The notes beneath the pieces are model-generated. The model saw only the letters and a list, made by a program, of their open reading frames with translations, was not told where the DNA came from and searched no databases. Positions 9,961 through 19,937 of a stretch of 64,000 nt of DNA are shown one piece after another. The stretch spans positions 248,001 through 312,000 of the forward strand of contig JBBMOL010000301.1 in NCBI GenBank assembly GCA_037954665.1, in the 5' to 3' direction. A program made the translations under genes and the position numbers. Source of the stretch: Laguncularia racemosa. Its lineage: Eukaryota; Streptophyta; Magnoliopsida; Myrtales; Combretaceae. Positions within the stretch are counted from its first letter, which is position 1; each line of letters starts with the position of its first letter.

Positions 9961-11462
9961 ATGATGGTGAGTATGAGACTGAGGGGGATACTGAAGAGGA
10001 TGATATGCCTCCATTAGAGGACGTTAGTGATGATGAGGAGCCTGTAGTAGGGAAGTTGGTGGCAGTAGTGAAGAGAGCTTTGAATGTGCAGGTGAAGGAA
10101 GAAGAGGAGGTGCAACGAGAGAATATCTTTCATACTAGATGTTATCTAGGTGATCATATTTGCAGTTTGATCATTGATGGAGGAAGTTGCACTAATGTGG
10201 TGAGTAATTTTATTGTTGAGAGGCTAGCACTCAAGACTACTAAACACCCTAGTCCATATAAATTGCAGTGGCTGAATGATAGTGGTAAGGCTAAGGTGAG
10301 TAAGCAAGCCTTGATTGCTTTTCGCATCGGTAGGTATGAGGATGAGGTGTTATGCGATGTGGTGCCAATGCAAGCGTGTCATGTGTTGTTGGGGAGGCCA
10401 TGGCAATTTGATAGGAAGGTTGTTCATGATGGCTTTTCTAACAAGTATACGCTTGTTCACCAAGGGAAAAGCTTTAATCTTAAACCTTTAACACCTAAAC
10501 AAGTGTATGAGGATCAGTTGCAGCTACAACAGTCTTTTGCAAAATATAAGGTGAGTGAAAAACAGAGGGATAGTGTGAGAGAAAAAGACAGCGAGAAAGA
10601 AACGGAGCATAAAAGTCGATATCAAAAGGAAAAAGAGAGGAAGGCTGGAAAGAGTGTGAGAGACCAAGTTAAAGGGGGATCAACTTTGGTGGTGAGTGAA
10701 AAGGAGAGTGCAGCCTTGCAAAAGGAGAGTTGTGTGGCAAGAGCGAGTGTAGTGAGGAGAGCGTTAGTGATGAAGCAACCTATGTTGTTGCTGGTTTTTA
10801 AGGAAACTTGTTTGAATACTAACGAACTATTTAACTCTTTGCCTAGTGTGGTTGTGTCTATTGTGCAGGACTTTGAAGATGTCTTCCCTGAGAAGATTCC
10901 AAAGGGATTACCACCTATTCATGGTATTGAGCACCAGATTGACCTTGTACCCGGAGCATCGATTCCAAACAAACCAGCTTATAGGAGCAATCTAGAGGAG
11001 ACAAAGGAACTCCAAAGGCAGGTCAATGAATTAATGGAGAAGGGGTATGTGAGAGAAAGCATGAGTCCGTGTGCAGTGCCTGTGATTTTGGTGCCTAAGA
11101 AGGATGGGTCATGGAGAATGTGTGTTGACTGCCGCGTCATCAACAACATCACGGTAAAGTATCGTCATCCCATTCCTCACTTAGATGACTTATTAGATGG
11201 GTTATATGGGTCTAGTGTCGTTCCTCATGAGCTTTGGGTAGATATTTCCATGGATTTTGTGTTAGGATTACCCAAGTCTAGACATGGTCGAGATTCTATT
11301 TTTGTAGTCGTGGATAGATTCTCTAAAATGGCACATTTCATTCCTTGTCACAAAACAGATGATGCTTGCAATATTGCTAATTTGTTCTTTAGGGAAGTTG
11401 TGAGATTACATGGTATGCCTAGAACAATCGTATCGAATAGAGATGCTAAGTTCTTGAGCTAA
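9918..11462 (+). pseudogene. Protease and RT start fused in frame to integrase core (element B)
   Basis: A single 514-codon frame. Residues about 15-60 are acidic; the protease core (LIIDGGSCTNVVS) is near residue 85 and LLGRPWQFDRK near 155. A Lys/Glu-rich linker follows (190-270). RT then runs from GLPPIHGIEHQIDLVPGA through KKDGSWRMCVDCR to LDDLLDGLYGSS (about residue 435). There it jumps to VPHELWVDISMDFVLGLP, the integrase core with the first two catalytic Asp. RT palm YFDD, RNase H and the integrase zinc domain are gone. By comparison with element C about 1.3 kb was removed without breaking the frame. The fusion ends at TAA 11460-11462 (VSNRDAKFLS), where N replaces the usual D before R. 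Confidence 0.85.
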
Positions 11463-11474
11463 TTCTGGAAGACA

Positions 11475-11908
11475 TTGTGGGCTAAGTTAGGAACTAAGTT
11501 ATTGTTTTCTACTACTTGTCATCCACAGACTGATGGTCAAACTAAGGTAGTAAATCGAACTTTATCTACTTTGTTGAGGGCTGTCATTAAAAAGAACATT
11601 AAAAGTTGGGAAGATTGTTTACTGCATGTTGAATTTTCCTATAATCGCATAATGCATTCTGCTACTAAGTTTACTCCTTTTGAAATTGTGTATGGTTTTA
11701 ATCCACTAACTCCTTTGGATTTATCACCTCTACCTATTTCTGAGTATGTTAATCAAGATGGAAAGAAGAAAGCAGAATTAGTTAAATAGATCCATGAGAA
11801 GGCAAGGCTAAACATTGAGCGAAGAACAGAGCAGTATGTGAAACAAGCCAACAAGGGTCGTTAACAAGCTGTCTTTGACCCTGGAGACTGGGTTTTGGGT
11901 TCACATGC
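11475..11908 (+). pseudogene. Integrase tail of element B, truncated
   Basis: Continues the integrase core: LGTKLLFSTTCHPQTDGQTK, where the Glu expected after QT is Lys, then FAYNR-like EFSYNRIMHSATKF. Stops at 11787-11789 and 11861-11863. The C-terminal domain begins (FDPGDWV) and is cut at 11908, where element C's LTR starts. Catalytically dead by the Glu to Lys change alone, if aligned correctly. Confidence 0.75.
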
Positions 11909-12616
11909 TGATGGGGATCAAGTAGCATCAAGAGTTCTCGAGCCAAAGTCTAATGACCCGCTACATGGTATTGGAGGTCCAATGACAAGAGCTAGAGTTA
12001 AGCGAGCAGGAGAAGCCTTGCAAGGATTAGTTATGGAACTCCAACAGCAAGAAGCAAGTCGACACAAGTCTAATTCAAGCCCCGAGCTAGTCAACATAAT
12101 ATATCAAAGCACGGACGAAGCGGAGGCCATCAACGATGGAACGACAGCCTTCAGCAAAGGGAAGGTCGCCGGCCTAAATTTCAAGGTTGCCGGCCTAAAT
12201 TTCAAGGCTGTTGGCCTTGGAAGCTGCACAGCCGGCGTAGTGCCGGCCTAGATATTCGTGGAACGTCTTTTTGTTTTCTTCCGTTATTTCAAAGCCGGCC
12301 ATATTTGAATTTAGGCCGCCAGCTTATGTGTTTTTTTTTTAATATAATACCTTCTGTTGTCATTTGAAAGGACACTTTTATCAAATTGAGTAAAATTTTC
12401 CTTGAGAGAATCCTCTGTTCTTTAGTTCTAGCAATAGAACTTCCTTCGATTTCTTCATCCTAAACGCTTGGAGAAATCAATCCAGATAGCTTAGGTTCTA
12501 ATCGACGGGTTCGATTGGGGTCGGGTTTCGTTTCGTTTTCTCATTTCAATTTCGATTCTCGAGTTTGAATCCTTCTTGATCGTTGGGTCTTAAATCGATA
12601 TCTAGGGTTCGCGTCA
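11909..12616 (+). repeat. 5' LTR of element C (family 2)
   Basis: Starts TGATGGGGATC and ends TTCGCGTCA. An open frame of about 115 codons runs in from its first bases (DGDQVASRVLEPKSND ... GPMTRARVKRAGEALQG ...). This is the copy of the polyprotein tail encoded by the 3' LTR. A short unit (CCGGCCTAAATTTCAAGG) repeats in tandem at about 12165-12215, giving GLNFKVAGLNFKAVGL in that frame. Confidence 0.9.
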
Positions 12617-12618
12617 TT

Positions 12619-12630
12619 TGGTAACAGAGC
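12619..12630 (+). promoter_or_regulatory. Primer-binding site of element C, variant
   Basis: TGGTAACAGAGC, two bases after the LTR. It differs by one base from the usual iMet-type TGGTATCAGAGC, either by mutation or by use of a different tRNA. Confidence 0.7.
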
Positions 12631-13227
12631 CAAGGCTCATTGAATCGGGTAATCTCTATCTTTGTTAATATTTTTTCTTTAATTGATTGCATAAATTTTC
12701 TGTCGTAGTAAAAAAAAAAAAAAATTGTTGTTGCTGTTCGTGGAATTACTATTCTGTTTCGACGACGGGAAATTCCAATTGCCGAATCCCAAAGGCAATT
12801 CCATTGTCTTGAATTAGTTAGTCAGTAAAGTTCACAAAAAAAAAGAACAGAAAATTCGTATAGAAAAAAAAAATTCCAGCTTATATTTTAGTTTGTTTGT
12901 TTAATTGTTCAAGTTCATTGTTTCCTATCAAATTCACTATATTCCATATTGGTCAATCATAGTTATTCATTGAGTCGTCGTATTTTCGTGTTGAAATTCT
13001 GAGTTGTTGGTTGATTTATCCTAGTGGTTTATTTTGGAGAAAAACTCATTGAGTTAGTTCTTGAGCATGGATTTGCAAAGGAGAGTAGAGTGGTGAGAAT
13101 TTTATCGTGGAAAATCAAATTGTGAGATACACGAGTGTACACACATCTTTGAGTGTAAATTGGTGAGGGAGTGAATTGTGAGGCCTTGATATATTTTTTA
13201 TTACTAACGATCTTTGTTGTAGCAAAC

Positions 13228-14290
13228 ATGTCTGGCCAAAGTTCACCTGACAGGGAAAAGGGAGTAAGAGATAATAAGCTGTTGTTTCATGCGCTATTGG
13301 GTGAGATGAGAAAAATGATGAGGGCTGAGTTGGAGCCAGTCCATCAAAGGATGGATAGGATGGAGCAAAGTAAGGAGGCCACGGGTAGCACTACAATGGG
13401 TCGAAGATTTGAGAGGCTTCCAAGGAGGGGAGTGAGAATAGAAGAGGGAGAGGACACTGAATTAGGAGAGTATAATTTCGTGATGGGGAGAGAAAATACC
13501 AGAAGAAGAGATAGTAACTTGGGTAGCATAAAGATGAAAATACCTTCCTTTAAGGGAAGAATGACCCAGAATTATACTTAGAATGGGAGCGAAAGGTTGA
13601 TCACATTTTTTAGTGCCATAACTATTCAGAGGACAAGAAAATTAAACTTGCAGCAGTTGAGTTCACTAACTATGCAAGTGTATGGTGGGATCAATTGGTT
13701 AGGAATAGGAGACGGTATGGAGAGGAACCTGTTAGCACTTGGGGGGGAATGAAAACTATTATGCAGAAGAGGCTCATTCCTAATCATTATTATAGGGATT
13801 TACATAGGAAGTTGCAGGGTCTGACACAAGAGTCCAAAAGTGTAGAGGACTATTACAAGGAGATGGAAATAGCCATGATTAGAGCTAAGGTGGAGGAGGA
13901 TGATGAAGCAACAATGGCTAGGTTCATTGGTGGATTGAATAGGGAGATCGCTGATATTGTTGATCTATAACATTATGTAGATATTGAGGAATTATTGCAT
14001 AAGGCGATCAAGGTTGAGAAGCAGCTAAAAGGAAAGAGTACTTCAAGGTATCACCCAATTTCAAGTTCTTCCAGGTATAATTCAACTTCTAGTTCTTCAT
14101 GGAAGTCGAATTGGAAGAATAACAAACCATCACCGAAAACTAAGGAGGAAGAGAAGGCTAAGGCACCGGCATCTTATTTGAAAGGTAACACTGAAACCAA
14201 ATCTACTTCTAGATTGCATGATATTAAGTGTTTCAGGTGACAGGGATTTGGGCATATTGCATCGCAGTGTCCAAACACTAAGGCGATGAT
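13228..14290 (+). pseudogene. Gag of element C
   Basis: Starts at ATG 13228 (MSGQSSPDREKGVRDNK), five bases after a splice-acceptor-like TTGTAG. An N-terminal Met/Glu-rich helix (EMRKMMRAELEPVHQRMDRM) precedes IKMKIPSFKG. A one-base loss near 13560 shifts the frame. The capsid continues (ELYLEWERKV, SVWWDQLV, YYRDLHRKLQGLTQ) with stops at about 13611 and 13969. It goes on with YVDIEELLHKAIKVEKQL, a Ser-rich stretch, and a zinc knuckle (CFR-stop-QGFGHIASQC) whose second Cys codon is TGA at about 14238. At least four inactivating changes. Confidence 0.85.
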
Positions 14291-14308
14291 CCTTTTGGAG
14301 AGTGGTGT

Positions 14309-14872
14309 GTGGAGTGTGAGTCAGGGGAAGATGATGACATGCTCCCACTGGAAGATTGTAGTGATGTGGATTTAGAAGGGCCTGTAAAGGGAGAGATGCT
14401 TGTTACTAGGCGGGTTCTTAATACTCAACTTAAGGATGAGGGTGATAAACTGCAGCGAGAGCATATTTTTCATACTAGATGCCATGTGAATAACAAGGTG
14501 TGTAGTTTGATTATTGATAGTGGTAGCTGTACAAATGTTGCTAGCACATTATTGGTTGATAAACTGAACCTGAAAACTGAGAAGCATGAACAACCTTATA
14601 AGTTGCAGTGGTTGAGTGAATGTGGGGAGGTTAAAGTGATCAAGAGAGTATTGGTCTCTTTCTCTATAGGGAAATACCGTGATGAGGTATTGTGTGATGT
14701 GGTACCTATGCAAGCTTGCCACATATTACTGGGACGACCTTGGCAGTTTGATAGAAAGGTCACCCACGATGGGTATCATAATAGGTATTCCTTTATTCTA
14801 AACAAAAGACAGTTGGTCTTGACACCCCTTAATCCTTGGGAGGCTAGTGGAGGATCAGATGAGAATTGCTAG
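14309..14872 (+). pseudogene. Protease of element C
   Basis: Open for 187 codons: acidic start (ESGEDDDMLPLEDCSDVD), VLNTQLKDEGDKLQREHIF, then the retropepsin core LIIDSGSCTNVAS with the canonical D-S-G triad, and CHILLGRPWQFDRKVTHDGY. The frame ends at TAG 14870-14872 in the linker because of a frameshift at about 14850; the next frame overlaps it. It is the only copy here with D-S-G rather than D-G-G. Confidence 0.82.
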
Positions 14873-16060
14873 AGAGTTCAGAGAGAGAGGGAAACATAAG
14901 AGTGAACAAGGAAAGAAAATTGAGACTGTAAAAGAGAGTGGCAAAAACACACTAGTGAGTTGTGAGAAGAAAGAATTAGAGGGAACCACGAGTGGCATTG
15001 GAGAGGCAAGTGAGATTACTAGTGCTTTGAGGGCAAAACGACATTTACTTGTACTGATGTACAAGGATGTTTATCTTCCCACTGACCATCTTAACTCTTC
15101 TTTGCCTGTAGTTGTTGTTTCTCTTTTGCAGGAATTTGCTGACTTATTTCCTGAAGAAGTACCAAGGGGATTGCCTCCACTAAGAGGCATTAAACATCAT
15201 ATTGATTTTATTCTAGGTGCTTCAATTCCAAATAGACTAGCATACCAGCGAATCCAGAGGAAACCAAAGAGATCCAGAGGCAAGTTGATGATCTGGTAGA
15301 GAAGGGGTTTGTGAGAGAGAGACTCAGTCCATGTTCAGTTCCAAAGAAGGATGGAACATGGCGAATGTGTGTCGACTGTCGAGCAATCAATAAGATCACA
15401 GTTAAGTATAAACATCCCATCCCTAGACTTGATGATATGCTTAATGAATTGCATGGTGCTTGTCTGTTTTCCAAAATTGACTTAAGGAATGGCTATTACC
15501 AAATTAGAATGAAAGAGGGGGACGAATGGAAAACTGCTTTTAAAACTAAATTCGGTCTCTATGAGTGGATGGTAATGCCTTTCGGGTTAACAAATGCGCC
15601 TAGCACATTTATGAGATTAATGAATCATGTTCTTCGTGCTTTTATTGGGAAATTTTTTGTTGTGTACTTTGATGACATCTTAGTTTATAGCAAGACGTTA
15701 AATGAGCATGTTACGCATTTATAATGTCTTTTTGCTGTTTTGAGAGAAAATAAGTTATATGCCAACTTGAAAAAGTGCACCTTTTGCATGGAAACTGTGG
15801 TTTTTCTTGGGTTTGTTGTAGGTGCAAATGGGATTGATGTTGATGAGGAGAAGGTGAAAGCGATTAGGGAGTGGCCCACACTAAGGAATGCAAGTGAGGT
15901 CAAAAGCTTTCATGGATTAGCAAGCTTTTACAGGAGATTTGTTTGGGACTTTAGTTCTATAGCTGCTCCTTTAAACGATCTTGTTAAGAAGAATTCTGAG
16001 TTCAGATGGACTGAAGAACATGAGAAGGCCTTTAATGCTCTGAAAGGTAAGTTGACTAAT
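14847..16060 (+). pseudogene. Linker and reverse transcriptase of element C
   Basis: A charged linker (14847-15130) leads to FADLFPEEVPRGLPPLRG. A frameshift near 15240-15300 breaks the RT start, and a few codons are lost before PKKDGTWRMCVDCRAINKI. The palm is intact in 15311-15724: FSKIDLRNGYYQIRM, MPFGLTNAPSTFM and active site YFDD (about 15667). A TAA at 15722-15724 interrupts, and the thumb/connection resumes at 15740 (CTFCMETVVFLGFVV, EVKSFHGLASFYRRFV). Confidence 0.85.
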
Positions 16061-16445
16061 GCACCCTTACTTGTTCTTCCTAATTTTGAGAAGGTTTTTG
16101 AGATAGAATGCGATGCTTCCGGGAAAGGTATTGGTAGTGTTTTGATGCAGGATTCCAAGCCAATCGCTTATTTTAGCGAAAAGCTCAATGGTGCTACATT
16201 AAACAACCCAGTCTATGACAAGGAGCTATATGCTTTGGTGAGGACCTTGCAGACTTGGCAACATTACTTATGGCCTAAGGAGTTCATCATTCATTCTGAT
16301 CATGAGAGTTTGAAGTTCCTGAAAACTCAAGGTAAGTTGAACAGGAGGCATGTGAAATGGATGGAGTTCATTGAGACCTTCCCATATGTGATCAAATACA
16401 AGCAAGGAAAAGAGAACGTGGTGGCTGATGCACTTTCTCGAAGGT
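16061..16445 (+). pseudogene. RNase H domain of element C
   Basis: Lies in an open 433-codon frame (15740-17041). The catalytic Asp is in FEIECDASGKGIGSVL. SEKLNGATLNNPVYDKELYAL carries the Glu, IIHSDHESLKFL the second Asp, and NVVADALSRR the last Asp. All four metal-binding residues appear present. It degrades the RNA strand during cDNA synthesis. The best-preserved domain of the element. Confidence 0.85.
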
Positions 16446-17475
16446 ATTCACTTTTGACTTATTTGCAAACTAAATTGCTTGGGTTTGAACTCATTAAGGA
16501 GTTGTATGAGATTGATGCTGATTTTGGTCAAATTTGGGCTGCTTGTGTTGAGTCTGGATATTCTGATTTCTATAGGCATGATGGGTTTTTGTTTAAGAAA
16601 GATAAGTTATGCGTGCCCAAAAGCTCTGTGCGTGAATTGCTTGTGAGGGAAACACATGAGGGTGGTTTAATGGGACACTTTGGTGTTAAAAAGACTTTGG
16701 ATATTTTGCATGAACATTTTTATTGGCCAAAAATGAAACATGATGTGCAAACTATGTGTGACAAGTGCATTGCATGTAGACAGGCCAAATCTAGAGTAAT
16801 GCCCCATGGAGAATACATTCCATTGCCTGTGCCTAATCAACCCTGGACTGACATTTCTATGGATTTTGTGTTAGGGTTACCACGATCTCAAAGTGGCAAA
16901 GATAGCATATTTTTGTTGTCGATAGGTTTAGTAAGATGGCTCACTTCATTGCCTGTTCTAAAACTAATGATGTACAACATATTGCCAATTTGTTCTTTAG
17001 GGAGATTGTACGATTACATGGCTTGCCTAAATCCATTGTGAGTGATAGGGATGTGAAATTTTTAAGTCATTTTTGGCGTACTTTATGGAATAGGCTAGGC
17101 ACAAAATTGTTGTTCTCTACTGTTGCACACCCTCAAACTGATGGTTAGACGGAAGTAGTTAATAGGACTCTTTCAACCTTGTTGCGTGTTATGATTCGTA
17201 AGAATTTGAAACAATGGGAGAAATGTCTGCCACATGTAGAATTTTCATATAATAGGACCGTGCATTTCACTACATCTTATTCTCCATTTGAGGTAGTGTA
17301 TGGTTTTAACCCTCTGACTCCATTGGATATTTTACCTTTGCCTGTTAACGAATTTGTTGATCTTGATGGACTTGCCAAGTCACTATGGTAATGTAAGCGC
17401 AACCTTTAATGTTTCTGACCTTTCTCTGTATGATGCAGGTGATTCGAGGTCGAATCTTTTCGAGGAAGGGGGGAA
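16446..17475 (+). pseudogene. Integrase of element C, with tail deletion
   Basis: The zinc domain is complete (RETHEGGLMGHFG ... CDKCIACRQAKS). The core has the first Asp in WTDISMDFVLGLP. A frameshift at about 16915 moves the frame to 16936 (MAHFIACSKT; SDRDVKF), and a TAG at 17146-17148 replaces the Gln of DGQTE. About 350 bp of the C-terminal domain are missing: the frame jumps from VNEFVDLDG to LPSHYGNVSATF at about 17370. The last part runs over the purine tract into the 3' LTR (GPMTRARVKR) and stops at 17816-17818. Confidence 0.83.
17464..17475 (+). promoter_or_regulatory. Polypurine tract of element C
   Basis: GGAAGGGGGGAA directly before the TG of the 3' LTR. It primes plus-strand DNA synthesis. 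It also encodes part of the polyprotein (EEGGN). Confidence 0.8.
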
Positions 17476-18179
17476 TGATGGGGATCAAGTAGCATCAAGA
17501 GTTCTCGAGCCAAAGTCTAATGACCCGCTACATGGTATTGGAGGTCCAATGACAAGAGCTAGAGTTAAGCGAGCGGGAGAAGCCTTGCAAGGATTAGTTA
17601 TGGAACTCCAAGAGCAAGAAGCAAGTCGACACAAGTCTAATTCAAGCCCCGAGCTAGTAAACATAATATATCAAAGCACGGACGAAGCGAAGGCCATCAA
17701 CGATGGAACGACAGCCTTTAGAAAAGGGAAGGCCGCTGGCCTAAATTTCAAGGCTGCCGGCCTAAATTTCAAGGCTGCCAGCCTTGGAAGCTGCACAGCC
17801 GGCGTAGTGCCGGCCTAGATATTCGTGGAACGTCTTTTTTATTTTCTTCCGTTATTTCAAAGCCGGCCATATATGAATTTAGGCCGCCAACCTATGTGTT
17901 TTTTCGAATATAATACCTTATGTTGTCATTTGAAAGGACACTTTTATCAGATTGAGTAAAAATTTCCTTGAGAGAATCCTCTCTTCTTTAGTTCTTGCAA
18001 TAGAACTTCCTTCAATTTCTTCATCCTAAACGCTTGGAGAAATCAATCCAGATAGCTTAGGTTCTAATCGACAGGTTCGATTGGGGTCAGGTTTCGTTTC
18101 GTTTTCGATCAATTTCGATTCTCGGGTTTGAATCCTTCTTGAACGTTGGGTCTTAGATCGATATCTAGGGTTCGCGTCA
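17476..18179 (+). repeat. 3' LTR of element C (family 2)
   Basis: Starts TGATGGGGATC, ends TTCGCGTCA. It differs from the 5' LTR by scattered substitutions and a few small indels. It encodes the last 115 or so residues of the polyprotein. Confidence 0.9.
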
Positions 18180-18605
18180 CAATCAAACACCATCTCTACC
18201 TTCTTCTCCCACTCTAAATACGCCTTGGGATCATTATTCCCTTAGAAAGGAGGAATCTTCATCTTTATGCTACTCAATTGATCATCCTCTCTATTCCTAT
18301 CTCCTCTATCTTCCCAATCTCTAGTTCCTTTATTCCGACCACTATAACCTCTTTAACTCCCAATAGAAGGCTCATAAAAATCATCATCCGCATTTCATCT
18401 CCACCCCTCGGTACTCTCCTAGAACGACTCTCCCTCTTACGCCCTTGGAATACATTTGTGGATTGCTCTAATCTTTGCTCTACCATCTCATGAATTTGTT
18501 CCATTCCTCTTGAAACAGCCTCTTCATCTCACCCCTCAACGCCTCAATTACTAACCTAGCATCAAACCTTCTCCTCTCACCTTCAGGAGAATATTGTCTC
18601 GACAT
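18180..18605 (-). pseudogene. Gag fragment of E1
   Basis: The likely start is the ATG at 18603-18605, just after TTTTCTGCAGGGATA, an acceptor-like end as in the other family-1 copies. The N-terminal part reads MEQIHEMVEQRLEQSTNVF and GRKRESRSRRVPRGGDEM; a frameshift follows where the other copies read SDDEFDEP. Cut off at 18180 in the capsid domain. Confidence 0.75.
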
Positions 18606-19100
18606 TATCCCTGCAGAAAAGATTAGTACTAACATAAATATATATAAAATTAAACCTCACGATACACTCCCTTACGTGTTTCGCTCAAATGATGATATCA
18701 CACAGTCACTCATGTATTCTCACAAACAATGATGATATCAACTCGCTAATTTCCTCTTCTCAATTCTCTTGGAACTAACCTGAACTACACCAATTTCCTT
18801 CCGTAGAATTCAAAACAACTCTAGGGTTTGTAAATTTTCCTCTATTTTTCTATTCGAATTTTTTTTTTATCTTGGTTGTTGCTCTTGATCACGTTTTTCT
18901 TTTCTTTTCTTTTCTTTTTTTTTCGTGATTTTTACTTTTTTTTTTTAACAATCACCTAGTCGATATTACACTATCAAAAGACAATCAATACTACGAAATT
19001 GAATACGATAATTGATATGAACGATTGGAGTTAAGGTTTTTGATATTACCTTCCTTAACCGAACTTGATGTTTTGACAAACCTAAGCTCTGATACCAAAC

Positions 19101-19937
19101 TGATACGAACCACGCCAACCCGTAACGAAACCCAATACCAATACGTTCGAAATTCGTTGCCTAAGACGCCCAAACACCTAAAGTGGAAGCCGCGACCCGT
19201 TGTCTATAAGCGAGACAAGAACCTTGGTATAAAATGAAGACGCCACAATCGGGATGAAAGACCGATTGATAAGTCAGGATGAACGCCATGGAAATTAATC
19301 TGATAAGTTCGATTTAGTTCTTGAAGAACCAAGAGAGGTGCCTCTCAAAAGTGTTTAATGTTCAAAGATGTAAATTCTTAGTTGTTCTAAACCCTATGAG
19401 CTTTTATACTAGGGTTACAATTCGTGAAAAACAAGTCCAAAACGAAGTAGCTTTTATAAGTTGCGTAAAAACACGAAAACAGAAAAAGCTGGCCGGTAGG
19501 GGATACACGGCCGTGTACACGACCGTGTACTTTGGCCTTGTACTTTTCTGTGCACATTCTAGTCACATACACGACCGTGTACTTCTGATCGTGTATCTTT
19601 CTGTGGATTTGCTTGTCTCCATACACGGCCGTGCCTTTTAGCCGTGTATCTAGCCGTGTATGATTCTGTGCAATCTTGGAATTCCTACACGCCCGTGCCT
19701 TGAACATACACGCCCTCTTCAACCCGTGTCCGGTGTGACTTGTATAAAAGCAAGGGTCTTCCCATGGTTGTTCCAATCCGTTCCAACTTCATGATTGCTC
19801 CAATCCTTCCGGCTTCATGGACAACCTTTATCAACCCATTAAGTGCTTCCTTGAATCATTTCACTTGATTTCTTGTAATCGGTCCAGGCGGCACTTCAAG
19901 AGAATCCACATTTCTTCTTCCGGCTTGGCTCTCATCA
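19101..19937 (-). repeat. 5' LTR of E1 (family 1)
   Basis: On the minus strand it runs from TGATGAGAGCCAAGCC to GTTCGTATCA. It is the richest in palindromic modules: at least eight ACACGGCCGTGT/ACACGACCGTGT-type motifs lie between 19500 and 19720. Shorter than the other family-1 LTRs (837 bp). Confidence 0.85.

Larger units (their letters stand above)
7490..11908 (+). mobile_element. Ty3/gypsy element B (family 1), 3'-truncated
   Basis: Plus-strand element: 5' LTR 7490-8382, primer site, leader with a likely intron, gag, protease, RT start and integrase. About 1.3 kb (RT end, RNase H, integrase start) is deleted inside. The element stops at 11908 in the integrase C-terminal domain, where element C's LTR begins. 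It is inserted in the leader of element D; the five bases before it are AGGCT. No 3' LTR is present. Confidence 0.87.
11909..18179 (+). mobile_element. Ty3/gypsy element C (family 2), full length but inactive
   Basis: Two LTRs (11909-12616 and 17476-18179, 708 and 704 bp, very similar) flank gag, protease, RT, RNase H and integrase. The primer site is TGGTAACAGAGC and the polypurine tract is just before the 3' LTR. The bases outside the LTRs do not match (CATGC left, CAATC right), and the flanks are two different family-1 elements in opposite orientation. The element therefore looks like the product of recombination, or an assembly join. Stops and frameshifts occur in every gene. Confidence 0.9.
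18180..19937 (-). mobile_element. Ty3/gypsy element E1 (family 1), 5' fragment
   Basis: Minus strand: 5' LTR 19101-19937, primer site 19086-19097 (reverse of TGGTATCAGAGC), leader, and gag up to the residues MVFDC, where element C's LTR cuts it at 18179/18180. It is inserted in the gag-protease junction of element E2 (flank ..GAAGAAGAGGAGG on the minus strand). No 3' half is present. Confidence 0.85.
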
